This document shows positions 11,401-22,712 of a stretch of 64,000 nucleotides of DNA, piece after piece. How positions within the stretch are numbered: the stretch's first letter is position 1; each line of letters begins with the position of its first letter. The stretch is from Paragordius varius. Its lineage: Eukaryota > Nematomorpha. Made by a program: the position numbers and the translations under genes. The stretch spans positions 9,796,001 through 9,860,000 of the forward strand of contig OZ176051.1 of assembly GCA_964247055.1 (NCBI GenBank), read 5' to 3'. The notes under the pieces are model-generated. The model did not search any database. It was not told where the DNA came from and worked only from the letters and a program-made list of their open reading frames with translations.

Positions 11401-13912
11401 TAATAATTATATTTGGAAGTTTTATGGATACTATGAATTAGTCAACCGCTCAAAATATGTCATTTTTTATTGTTATATAATTTACGAAAAATTTCATATA
11501 ATATAAATTGTATTTTAGTTTAGTTTTCTTATATTAGAAAATTTCCAACATTATTTTGTTAAGCCATTTTTATTCAAATATGATAATATCATTGGATGTT
11601 CCCTCTATTTGTGTAGACAAATCTTGAATTTAGTCAACAAGGTGATTTTCAAAAAATGTTACAAATGGAAGAAGATACGATTAAGAAAGATTGTGAACAC
11701 ATTTTAACTTTTAAACCGGACTTAATTATGACGGAAAAGGGTGTTTCCGATTTGGCTCAACATTATTTTTTGCAAGCCGGGGTTAGTGTTATGCGCAGAC
11801 TTAAGAAAACGGATAATAATCGAATTGCAAGGTAAATTTAGATGTGTATTTATTGTAATTTTTAAAGGTTAAAGGCTAAATTTTTAAAGGAATTTTAAAT
11901 TAGTAGTTTTTACCGTTATTATTTACCAGTCAAATAAAATATTAAGCTAAATGTGATTTTTTTACTTATATGACCTCTTTTAAAAAAGATTTAAAGGTTA
12001 CTGAATAGAAAAATGCCAATTTTTATAGTTTCGTCTTTCAAAAAATTATATATTATAAAATAATATGTGATAGTGGTTATATTAGGTTCTATATAAATTC
12101 ATAACCCAGATCACTATATTAACTGAATCTGTTAAAAACATAAAAATATAATTAAATTTGGATAAGGTTTTCAAATTATATATAAAACAAAACTAGTTAT
12201 TATATATTTCATTTTTAGAGTTTGTGGAGCAACCATTGTTAATCAAATTGATGAAATTCGTGAAGAGGATATTGGGACAGATGCTGGCTTGTTTGAAATC
12301 AAACAAATTGGCGATGAGTATATAATATTTTTATTTGGGAATGCTAATATATATTATATATATTTTATAAACCATTTACAATAATTCACCCTTGAACAAT
12401 TCGAATCACACTAAACATAAATTGTGTTTTCGGGCTAATATAACTCATCATTTATATGAAATATTTTTACGACACAATTAAATATTTTTTTAGCATTATA
12501 TTAATTTTAAACAGAATTTTTTTTATATAAAAAAAAATAAAGGTAATTTTTAAATTTCAAAAACCGCATAATTTGTTTTAGGGTGAATTTGAATTTTCCG
12601 AGGATGAATTATCGTTTAGGGATAAATTTGAATGTTGTTGTTGCAAATGGTATTTTGATTGTGATATCTATGATATATTTTTTGACAATATTAAAATGCT
12701 TTTTTTAAAAAAATTATATTTATTTTTATTTATTATCCAGATATTTCAGTTGTATTACCAAATGTAAATCACCCAAAGCTTGTACCATAGTATTACGGGG
12801 CCCAAGTAAAGATATATTGAATGAATTGGAAAGAAATTTACAGGATGCAATGTGCGTTTTACGAAACATATCAATTGATTCCAAACTTTTATATGGGGGT
12901 GGGGCCGTCGAAATGGCTTTATCTAAAGTAAAAAGAAACAATTTAATTATATAACTTAATTTATCAATATGTAAAAATATATGTTGCGAAAAAAAAATTC
13001 GTATTTTTATGCTAGAGATAATTTTATTTTTGAATTAATTTTATGCAAAATCGTAATTTTTTGGGGGACGAAAAAAAACTAAATTTTTGGTTTTTGTTGG
13101 AAAAAAATTTCTTGTATAGCGGAATTTTATATTTAAATTTTTTTCGGTAAATTAATTTTTTTTTATTTCTCAGAGATTATCGGATAAAGGTAAAAAAATA
13201 ACGGGCGTCCGACAATGGCCTTACATGGCTTTAGCCAGATGCTTGGAAATTATTCCCCGAACTTTGATTCAAAATTGTGGGGGAAATGTTATAAGAACCA
13301 TGACGGATTTGAGAGTATTTTTTGAAATATTTATATTTGTCTTTACATATATTTTTGGATATTTTTGGTCAACATGCTTTACAACATAAAGTATTCAATC
13401 TTTTAAAAGGATTTTATTTTAAAATATTATAAATAAGCATATTCCTATCACATATTTGAAAATAAATATTTGGCTGATCAAATATATAATGCCCTTTGTA
13501 TTTATGATATTAGGCTGAACACTCTCAAAATGATTTGTCGAAAGCATCGTTTGGCATTGATGGTATGAAAGGAACTGTCGTTGATATGAAAACTCTTGGC
13601 ATTTATGAACCGCTGTCGGTTAAATTACAAGTTTATAAAACTGCAATAGAGGTAAAAGTTTATTTGGGAAATCAATTTGGTTTTTATTTTAAATAATATT
13701 TATATATGATAAAAAGAGTAATTTTTTTCAGTTATGATTTTAAACAAGAATGAAGAATATATTAAGATAAATCTATTATTATATTCTATCAGACTGCAAT
13801 ACTTTTGCTAAGAATCGATGATATTGTGAGTGGAACTAAAAAGGAATCAAGTTTACATGAAAAGGCTGAATCAGCTGTATCTCAACCCACTGAAGAATCT
13901 ATGAAGGATTAA
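8458..13912 (+). CDS. CCT3: T-complex protein 1 subunit gamma (CCT3)
   Basis: One of eight subunits of the cytosolic TRiC/CCT chaperonin, which folds actin, tubulin and other proteins with ATP. Exons: 8458-8550, 8578-8628, 8657-8719, 8756-8852, 9314-9431, 9838-10033, 11197-11346, 11617-11831, 12219-12317, 12741-12927, 13174-13314, 13514-13651, 13793-13912. All borders are GT-AG and in phase, giving 555 residues (human about 545). The N-terminus has [17 protein letters not shown], as in other gamma subunits. Chaperonin ATP-site motifs are present: [21 protein letters not shown] and the catalytic EEVGDGTTS. Gamma-specific stretches are [34 protein letters not shown] and TLIQNCGG. The last is unusual in that ASTIR after CG is replaced by GNVIR. 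The C-terminal tail is acidic and Ser-rich. The first three introns are 27, 28 and 36 nt; later ones are roughly 200 nt to 1.2 kb and carry MITEs. Confidence 0.97.
10429..10535. repeat. Short hairpin element in CCT3 intron 6
   Basis: Two arms of about 34 bp in inverted orientation (outer TTGTCTATTTTACACTATA, inner GGGCAATTTGCA) flank a loop of about 30 bp. The arms match with only a few mismatches. It looks like a tiny foldback MITE; family unknown. Confidence 0.6.
10660..10872. repeat. MITE, 'CCATTTACA' family, degenerate copy
   Basis: Left end has ACCCTTGAACAATTC, the middle has GGGCTAATATAACTC, and the right end has the inverted form GAATTGTTTAAGGGT. It is the most diverged of four copies seen in this window. 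Confidence 0.6.
12366..12655. repeat. MITE, 'CCATTTACA' family, in CCT3 intron 9
   Basis: Starts with ACCATTTACA and CACCCTTGAACAATTCGAA, contains the shared core TTTTCGGGCTAATATAACTC, and ends in the inverted partner (AGGGTGAATTTGAAT ... AAATGGTAT). It is the same family as copies at 10660, 35661 and 62152. Confidence 0.7.
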
Positions 13913-13974
13913 TGTTCCTTATGTTTTATCAACTTTTTATTAATTTTATTCGTTTTTGCTTTAGTCATTTGTAG

Positions 13975-13980
13975 AATAAA
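13975..13980 (+). terminator. Polyadenylation signal of CCT3
   Basis: AATAAA 63 nt after the CCT3 stop. Confidence 0.6.
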
Positions 13981-14553
13981 TATTTGTTCAAACTATATTT
14001 TATTTTGATGAAACCTGTAACCTACCAATAAAAGATTATAACAAAATATCTTTCGTATTTTTAACCAGATATATATTATTTACAAGTTTTTTGTGATGAA
14101 AGATTTATTCATTATTTAGTTATAATACCTGTATATTTATATTAGTTAAATACAAAAACGACTTTTTTAGTAAAGAATAACATCGCACTATTTTTAAAAA
14201 ATGGTTTTTATATCGTAATACGCCTTATATTTTTTCCTTATGTTGATCAGTTTCCCCTTATTGACGCTTATATATTCGTTTACAAGCATTGAGAAATATA
14301 AAATGACAAAAATCTTATATTGTAAGTTTGTATTTAACGCCTTTATTCAAATTTTGATGGGACTTATATATACCATTAGTTAGTGAGTATTGCGTTTTTA
14401 ATTAAATATTTCTAGAGAGCATAATAGTTTTATTATTGGTTGGCACAAAATAAAGCCAATAATTTTTTTGTTCTTTGTTGTATAAATGCTATCTGGCAAT
14501 AATTTACGAGAAACTAGCAATGTATATTTATTCATACTGTAATAAAAGTTTAA

Positions 14554-15099
14554 CACTTGGGTACAACACATTCATTTCAGCCCTTCGATTCAAATTGGGG
14601 TAGTTAAATGCCCCAGGTCTGTTTAAAATTAAATTTTGTAAAAAATATGGAAGGAATCAGAACCATGACAAAATTTTGCACTTATATAACATTAATAAAC
14701 CGAAATATAAAAAATATATTCAAAAATACTTGACTTATTTTAAGCTAAAACCGAAAGGTAGAAATTTAGTCAACGTGACATGTGTGCAATGGTAAAATTA
14801 AAAAATATACAAAATAAACCACTTTTTCTATTTCTACTTATGTTAAATGTAATTTCCCTTAAAATTAAATGAAGACGATATTTTGCAATAATTTTGCGAA
14901 ATAAAAATGGCGTTGAAGTGTTTGACATGTAATTTTTTTTTCAAAACAAAATTTTATTTAGATATTTTGGCATATTTATATAATTTTTATTAGGATAGAA
15001 GCATAAATTTAAATTGGACCGTCTCCTTCAATAGTTTTTTCAAAATCCTAACTCAAATTTAGTCTGGGGTATTTAGATACCCCAATTTGAATCGAAGCG
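14554..15099. mobile_element. TTAA-flanked MITE (piggyBac-like), copy A
   Basis: 546 bp, non-coding, flanked on both sides by TTAA (14550-14553 and 15100-15103), the target duplication of piggyBac elements. The ends carry inverted CTTCGATTCAAATTGGGGTA plus a longer outer segment CACTTGGGTACAACACATT on the left. Copies B (31455) and C (32298) share the interior in the opposite orientation. The assignment to piggyBac rests on TTAA only; no transposase is present. Confidence 0.75.
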
Positions 15100-15217
15100 T
15101 TAATGCAGTGGTTCCCAAAAGGGATGCGGAGAATAATCTAAGAGGGGAGCCAACAATTTGGAGAATTTTATAGTAAATAAAACTAGAAAACGATTTGAAA
15201 AATTTCACGTGCGAATT

Positions 15218-16318
15218 CACTGTGCAACAAAATATGGGGTCAATTTTCTGGACTCAATTTTCTAAATATTTTCTGATTCCTTATAGTATTGTGATCAGAT
15301 TTGCGTAAAAAATTTTTTTACTTACCCAGCTCGTTTTCGAAGAGTATATGGTTAATATTAAAAATATAATTTAGTATAGGAGGGTGCTTTCTTTTGATTT
15401 CCCTGTGGCATACGTACTGTTCTAAACAACTGAAATTTTATGGGTGATTACACTTTAATTAAAAAAGAATTCATTTCTGAGTATCGTAAAACTTCATCAG
15501 GGTAATAAGCTTCTTTAGATTGCACTCTTGACAAAGAGGGAATCATCCATATCCCTAAGTATATATATATATATATATATATAATGTATTTGATGGTATC
15601 AAGGTGTGTTCTTCTCTTATCCAAAAGGCATAGATTTTTCCGATTCAGAATTCAATTACAAATTTATATAAGAATCATTGTCCATTTCATATTATTTTAA
15701 AATATTTAAAAATGAAGCAAACGAATCAACATATCTGACACCATATATAGTCAAAATTTAAAAATTTCAGATGAAAAAATGAAATTAGTATTTACAGCTG
15801 AGTAAATTAAATCATTTTTTACATAAAAAAGCAACAAAAAAGCTGTAAAAATTAAATTTATTTTTTAAAAATAAAAGTCCACAAAGCTATTACAAAGTGA
15901 TATTTATATTTGAACAAACATTATTAACATCCAAGAACATATAATAAAGTTTGTTTTGTTTTTTAATAAATTGATAAAAAATATTTGTGAGAAAAAATGT
16001 TAAGTTACCCAATTTTTGAGGGTTTTTGCCCCCAACAAACAAAAAGTATTGGATATTTTGAGTAAATTTTTTTTTATTTTGAAGATAAATTGGTAATTTA
16101 TTGTAAAAATACTTATGTAAGCCACATATTATTTGTTTACATAGCGAAAAATATTTACAAACAAGAAAATTTTGGATATGTCCAAATATGGAAAAAGTCC
16201 CATATCTCGAAAACGAGCTGGGTAAGTAAAAAAATTTTTTACGCAAATCTGATCACAATACTATAAGGAATCAGAAAATATTTAGAAAATCGAGTCCAGA
16301 AAAAGTTGTGTCACAGTG
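15218..16318. mobile_element. 1.1 kb non-autonomous element with ~100 bp terminal inverted repeats
   Basis: Both ends begin CACTGTG. The TIRs contain nearly identical stretches at 15253-15345 and 16205-16300 (for example TTGTGATCAGATTTGCGTAA and CTTACCCAGCTCGTTTTCGA). The interior has no convincing gene; an open frame at 15890-16246 (-) runs through the right TIR and is AT-rich low-complexity. A (TA)n run lies near 15557-15583. No target duplication is obvious. Confidence 0.7.
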
Positions 16319-18488
16319 TTATCAAGATCACTGATATGGCAAAAATATTTCAGAAAATGCAGTTATAAGGATCTCATTGATTGGGTATAAGATAATACAT
16401 TTAACATTATCTTGGATTTTTTTGAGCGGGGGGAGCTAGTAATGCTAATTACCAACTTATCTGTAAGAAGTAAGAAAAAAATAATATGAATTGAAAGTTC
16501 TTGAAATATCGTTAGCCTATAAGATGTTTCATTAAGTCAGAAATGAAAAAGATTTGTTCGCTAAAATTTAATAAACTAACTTTTATAATACAAAAAAATC
16601 AAAACATTAATTGTAACTACAGTTTATCCAATTTCGACGAAAAGCTTTCTGAATACAATTAATGAAAAAGTTGATTAATAACCAAATTTTATTTTATACT
16701 TTCTCAAATAATAAATACTTTGTAACAAAATGTTAAAAGCAAGGATGATTTCATAATTATTGAATATTTAATCCTACAATTTTGAATGTATACCAATGTC
16801 ATTGCTTTTTACATAATATTGGAAAACGTACTGTCGCGTCAACTAGCCCTATTTGAAATGTCAATTTGAAAGAAATTAATCTTGGAGACCAATAAAAATT
16901 GGACAGGAAGCAAGTCAAATAGGAGGCAGATGACGAAAAAGCATAGACCTAAAAATTATTACATAAACTCAACAAAAGATAACAATTCACAGTGCTTCAA
17001 GGGAGTCAAATTAATTGCTTGTAATAAACCACGTCTCTAAACTTCAATGGTTGTAAATGCAAGTTTTCGGTTAAGACGATGATTTTGAAATTAACATAAT
17101 TATTTTAAATATTTATCAATGGATCTTAGTTCAGATTTTCTAGTAATAGGTCTTATGTTATTTGCCGTGTTAAAATAATATTTAAAATTGGACCCGGAAA
17201 CCTTATCCTTTTTCGAAGCTTCGTGTTGGAAACAATTAAAATTGTCAAAAGCAATTCCGGAACCGTTTTTAGAAACGGAACGGTGTCTTTTAAACGGTTC
17301 CAAAAAAAATTTCAATTATGTGAAGAGAATACCATTATTCTTTTTGTTATGAATCAACTATTTCAATTTAGAGGAAAAGATAGCATAGAAATTATAGTTT
17401 ATTTATATTCTATTTTTGTAATATTTATCCATATTTTACCAAAATAATTGGCTATATTATTTAATCGAACACAGATCAATTGATAGAAAAACAATGAAAC
17501 CGACAGCATAATTAATTTTGAAAAAAAATTGGTACAGGAACTATTCCAACCTTTTTTTCTAAATTTGTTGCTTGAAATCGAAAATATTCTATTCTGCTTG
17601 AGGTGATAACAAAACAATCAGGTTTCAGATGTTGCATATATAAAATTATTTTTTTTTCAATTCTTATCGAGTCTGAGTCTGATTTGAACGATGGTTTAAA
17701 CAGCTCGAAACTAGTCCTATATCACAAATTACCAAGGTGTGAGCCCAGGCACAGTTAAAAAGTTCCAAGCTTAAAGTAAGTGATAATAATTTAATAATTT
17801 GTATGTTTCGTATAATTTAAGGGGTCATTATCATATACATTGCAATTATGATGGGCCAATATGAAATTTTACAATCACTTTTAAAACTAATAACCACAAT
17901 AGTCAAAAACTTATTGACCAAACTTTATTAGGACATAATAATATTATATAGTCTTCAAATTAAATTATGATTATCTAAATCCAATTAAAAACCTTATAGC
18001 CAATTATATGGATCATTCTATTTAACCTCCATTTAATTTATTAATTTATTCAATTATGAGGAACCTAGTATATTTTTTTGTTCTGTGTAAAATTTATCAC
18101 TACTATATAAACAAATAAACATATTATGAAATAACCTTTCAAATGTCATGCAATTGACGCAAATCTGATGTTTGTTTTTAAAAAAATATCTTCAAAATAT
18201 TTTGGGGGTGCATTTAAAAACCCGGTAGATCAAATATTGATATTACATCATATTTCATATTTGTTATTACAACAGTAAAAATCCAATTTAATTGGTTTGA
18301 AGTTTTTTATTGGTGAGTAAATCGAACATTTATAATCGAGCTCATACATATTTTCTCTATTCACCAAATTTTGGGACTGTTATGACAAGTATGGCCTTTT
18401 ACCGTTTTTCATAAACATGTTTTTCTGATGACTTTTTTTTCGATCAAACAAAAGGGTTAAATTGTTATCAAGGTCATACATCAAATCT
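16319..18488. other. Intergenic region upstream of the secreted-protein gene
   Basis: AT-rich, no supported gene. Open frames of about 70 codons at 17100-17617 occur on both strands with no family resemblance or splice context. Probably old repeat debris. Confidence 0.5.
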
Positions 18489-18520
18489 TATAAAAGAGTG
18501 GCAATGATTTTAACAAACAG
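18489..18520 (+). promoter_or_regulatory. TATA box and initiator of the small secreted protein gene
   Basis: TATAAAA at 18489-18495, followed about 30 nt later by an initiator-like ACAGTTTT (about 18517-18524), and the start codon at 18560. The spacing fits a focused TATA promoter with a roughly 40 nt leader. Confidence 0.55.
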
Positions 18521-18559
18521 TTTTGATTTTATATTTTCCTTATCGCAAACATTCGAAAA

Positions 18560-19488
18560 ATGGCCCCCTTGAATTTACAGAGAAGATATGCTGTTTTAAT
18601 ATTCTTCGTTGTGTCTCTTGTTATAATTGATGGTAATGTACAACAACTTTATATTATTATACTTATTGATCCAATTTTGAATTTATCATATAGTATATAT
18701 ATATATATATATATATATTTCAAACAATAATCTAGCTAAGAAAGAGTGTATAATAAAGCACCGCAGCAATATTATAAAAGGTCGAGTCTTTGCTATCCAG
18801 CCAAATCATGAAGTGTCCATTGTAGCAGGGTGTAATGCTAAAATTCGTGTTACTTATACCAAATTTTGTGAATATGGTAATTTTTTTATATATTTAAAAC
18901 ACAATGACAGATATTTTTTCAAATGACAACCATTAATGACAACCATACTTTTTTCAACCTTAATTTTTTATAAATATAATATTTAATTACAATTGTAAAT
19001 GTGTTACCAATTTACGTCTCTATTTTATACTTTGCAGTTAATAAGTTATATTTTACAAATTACTTAAAAAATTATGGCGGTTTTTGGAAAACAATACTTA
19101 TTCTTTAAATTTTAACGTTTTTTTTGTATAATTTCAAATTATATTTTATTATTCATATAAATATTTATTTAAACCTACCATCATATTAAAATAGAGGTTA
19201 GGAATGGTAAAGATTCTTTAGTGGTTACAGACAAAGTTATGTCTGGATCAGGGAGTTCAGGAAGCGGTATTGGGATTGAGAATGTTTCCAAATGGTCAAT
19301 CAGTGGAAATTATTCAATGATTATATATGACTTCCAATCACCATCTGAAAACACCACTTTTAAGGTATGTATATTATTATAATATATTTATCATCAATTT
19401 CCTCAAATTTATGTTTATATGAAAAATTATTTAGTTCCACCCATGTGATTCAAGGAAACGGGCCATATTTTCTGTGAGGAGTGAATAA
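18560..19488 (+). CDS. Small secreted cysteine-containing protein, family not recognised
   Basis: Four exons (18560-18632, 18736-18876, 19195-19364, 19435-19488), all GT-AG and in phase, encode 145 residues. The N-terminus MAPLNLQRRYAVLIFFVVSL looks like a signal peptide with cleavage near residue 24. The mature part has four cysteines (two near its start and middle, one in KFCEY, one in FHPCDSR). It also has a short Ser-Gly run (SGSGSSGSG) and beta-rich stretches (KDSLVVTD, WSISGNYSMIIYDF) reminiscent of CUB-like secreted proteins, but I cannot assign it to a family. Function is unknown. An extracellular role is inferred from the signal peptide. A TATA box precedes it and two AATAAA signals follow. 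Intron 2 contains a degenerate copy of the palindromic repeat also seen at 61.5 kb. Confidence 0.75.
18895..19140. repeat. Degenerate palindromic repeat inside intron 2 of the secreted-protein gene
   Basis: Shares, in order, ATATTTTTTC, GACAACCATAC, CCTTAATTTTT and a final AACGTTTTTTTTGTATAAT with the element at about 61540-61820. It is a diverged relative. Confidence 0.5.
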
Positions 19489-19503
19489 ACACGAGAATAT
19501 GCA

Positions 19504-19509
19504 AATAAA
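19504..19509 (+). terminator. Polyadenylation signal of the secreted-protein gene
   Basis: AATAAA 16 nt after the stop. Another AATAAA (19484-19489) overlaps the stop codon itself. Confidence 0.5.
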
Positions 19510-19706
19510 ATTCAAGCACTTTAAATTTTCAGTTTTTTTCTATTCAGTTTACTGTTTAATTACATTGAAAATATCATTATTCCACATAATTTCAATTACT
19601 TATAATGCATTATTAATTCTAAATTCAATTAAGTTGTTTTAAAATAAACCGCATCATTTCCTGAATAAATATGATAATATCATTGAATAATTTATATATG
19701 TTTATA

Positions 19707-22001
19707 TCTATATATTTATAAAAATGGAAAATCTGGCTTTGTGATCTGTTTCCGGAAAACCTGTAGACTTATTCAAATCCATGTCGAAAATATATAATCA
19801 TTAATGAATGCCCCGTCAATGGCTTCGCCCTTTTTCTGAATCAGGCCCACAGTTCGGGCCCACCCAGTGTAAAAAACGGCTTTTTTTAAAACAGAGAAGT
19901 CCATAAAAATCGTGTCTTTGAAACAATTTTCCGGAAAACGTGTTGGAGCATTTGATATTAAATATGACTTTCACTTATTTTCGATTGCGTCGAACATAGT
20001 CGGCTCGCTTTTTTAATTTAAAACCTCTTTTTGCCCGCCCTCCCCCCGTAAAATGCCATTTTTTTCAAAAAACCTTGAATTAATTTTTCACTTAAGGTAT
20101 GAGACCGTAATTAAGAATTCCAGGTATTCCCTGTTAAAAGGCAAAAACTTAAGTCGTGCGTTTCTTTTATATTGGCGGCCGGGTAAGGAGCTACCCGCTA
20201 AAAACTGATCCGTCATATCGAAATAGCGTGCCTTTGGGGCTAAATTTCAGAAAACCTATCAGGCCATAGTTCAATCCGTGCTTGAAATATTACCCTAACA
20301 AGTCAAAATTTTTTGTCGTGCGGCTTAAAATTAGCCGTTAATTAGGCCCTTCATGCCCTAAAAAATGCGCCACCACAGAATGATTTTTTAATTTTGAGGC
20401 AATTTTTCCAAAAACTAATGAGAGCAAATGGAAACATTCATGATTCCAGGTATTCTCCGAAAAAAGGCAAAAGCGCTTTTTTTGTATCAGCCTTTTGGTA
20501 GGGAGCTACCCGCCTAAAACTGCGCCACCATATCGAAACTGCGTTGTTTAGGAGTTAATTTTCAGAAAACTTATCAAGCCATATAAGCTTGATGAGGCCT
20601 GAATTTTTACCCATAAAAATGCAAAAATTTAAGTCGAGCGGTTTTTAAAATTAGCCGTCAATTAGGCTATTTACGCCCTAAAAAATGCGCTATCGTTCAA
20701 CTATTATTTAGTTTTGTTCTTCCAAAGGCTATCAAGAACATATGGAATGAATGATGATTCCAGGCATTCCCTTATAAAATGAATTTTTTTTTATCGAACG
20801 TCTTTTTTATATTGGCCTCTGGGTGGTGGGCTACCCGCCTACAACTCCGCACCATATCGATACAGACTGACTTTGGAGGCATATAAACTTGTCAGGCCAT
20901 ATGAGTTCAATAAGGGTTTGAAATATTACACGTAAAAAGGCAAAATAAGTAGAGTTATTAAATTACTCCTTAATTAGGCCCTGGCCCTGAAAAGTGCGCC
21001 ACCATAGAATGAAATTTTGATTGAGGCAATTTTTCGAAAATCCCACGAGAGCATATGGAATCAGTCATGATTCCAAGTATTACGCGAATTAAGGCAAAGA
21101 TTTTAATCGAGCGTTTTTTTTTGTTTCACCCCTGGTTAGGGGCTGCCCGCATAAAACCGCGACACCATATCGATACAGCATGCCTTTGGAGCCAAATTTC
21201 AGAAAACCTATGTGTCTGATAAGAACATATGGAATCCATGATAATACCAGATACTTTCCAAATAGAGACAAAAATTTTGCCCAACGCTTTTTTTACCCTT
21301 TGGGTAAGGAGCCACCCGCCAAAAACTGCACCACTATATAGAAATTGCGTTGTTTTGGAACTAATTTACAGAAAATTTTTGAAACCATATGAGTTCATTA
21401 AAAGCTGGAAATATTAATGGTAACTAGATAAAAATTAGGGTCGGGCTTTTTTAATCAGCCGTTAATTTGGGGCCTTTATGCCCATAAAAATACCATCTAA
21501 TAAAGATTATTTAGTGTTGACGTATTTTTTCGAAAACCCCATGAGACGATGGTATCAAAAATGATTCCTAATATTTGACCTTTAAAGGCTTTAACTCAGC
21601 GCTTTTCCATATAGGTCTATGGGTAGGGCTCTACCGGTTTAAAACTAAGACGCCATATAAAAATGGCGTGGTTTTGGAGATGATTTAAAAATTTAAGAAG
21701 CCATACGAGTTCAGTTAAACACATTTCTGGGGAATTTGTATATCATTCTTTCCTTTAAAAAAGGACCAAAAATGGGTTACTTTTTATATCCCTTGATCCC
21801 AGCTGTGTGAACACAATTTCAAAATAAATTTTTTAACCATAAATTCGTAAAACGAAAATCTTAAATTAAATCCAATGATACTTGAATATTAACTTTCATA
21901 AGGGACAGTTTAAATATGGTCACGAGTAAATAATATTTGCAAAAACCCGTAAAAGAATAATTAAAGACTACGTCACAACGAAGCGTTACAGGGCCAACTA
22001 G
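19707..22001 (+). mobile_element. Non-autonomous Helitron, copy A, with internal tandem repeats
   Basis: Starts TCTATATATTTATAAAAATGG after an A and ends CTAG before a T, the A|TC...CTRR|T pattern of Helitrons. A short hairpin (CGTCACAACGAAGCGTTACA) lies about 10 nt from the 3' end. The 2295 bp interior has no replicase or helicase. It consists largely of about six diverged tandem units of roughly 310-325 bp, recognisable by GGAGCTACCCGCC followed by a CACCATATCGAAA-like stretch (near 20175, 20500, 20825, 21140, 21310, 21625). One unit is shortened to about 175 bp. The same family lies inverted at 43304-45284. Confidence 0.8.
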
Positions 22002-22166
22002 TAAATATATAAGAGTTATCAACATAATAACGACTCCATATATACAATCCGAAAAGATCTCTTTACCTAACTATAAATGTGAGGTTGCAGAGTTTCCAAT
22101 CTAAAATCATAAATTTCATATTGGCTAAACTTATAGATTCCAGTTCAAATTAATATTAACCGATTA

Positions 22167-22209
<43 letters not shown>

Positions 22210-22701
22210 GAATCTGAGTTTATACTAAAACAAAAATTATATTTAAACGCGCACAATTACACAGGTTATAGAGTGTGCAAGGAAAAATAAAGAATTTTGA
22301 ATTTATAGATTCTTATTTTTTTGTTATAGATGGTATGTAATACGGTATTTACATACATCTCATGGTCAAGAGTAACGAGATGGGTTGTTAGGATTGTTTA
22401 TCTTCCATAAAAAGTTTTTTTAAAAACCTTTACACTTGCATATTCAGATAAAGTCATAATATTACTTTATTTTTACTGTTTTAGGTCAAGGAATAAATTA
22501 AAAGAAAATAAAAATGCGAAAAACTATATACAACCAAATGAGTTTTAATTAAATATAGCTAAAGATCTAATTTCCCTGCTAAAAATCATGCACTCTCCGA
22601 ATTTTAAAGCCCTATTTCTAAGTTATAATCGTGCAAAGTTGAGAATACTTTACCACATCACAGATTAGGTATTACCCATAATTAAAAGAAAAATGTTTAA
22701 T
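22002..22701. other. Intergenic region between Helitron and LINE
   Basis: AT-rich with a (TA)n run at about 22172-22204. No gene or element ends seen. Confidence 0.5.
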
Positions 22702-22712
22702 AGTAGACTATT

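Noticed and set aside
15890-16246. 118-codon open frame on the minus strand
   Set aside because: Runs from the TIR into the interior of a non-autonomous element, Phe/Asn/Lys-rich low complexity, no domain.
17100-17617. Overlapping 71-74 codon frames on both strands
   Set aside because: No homology, splice or promoter signals; consistent with chance in AT-rich DNA.
20160-21700. CRISPR-like or satellite array
   Set aside because: Units are long, diverged and enclosed by Helitron termini in a eukaryotic sequence.
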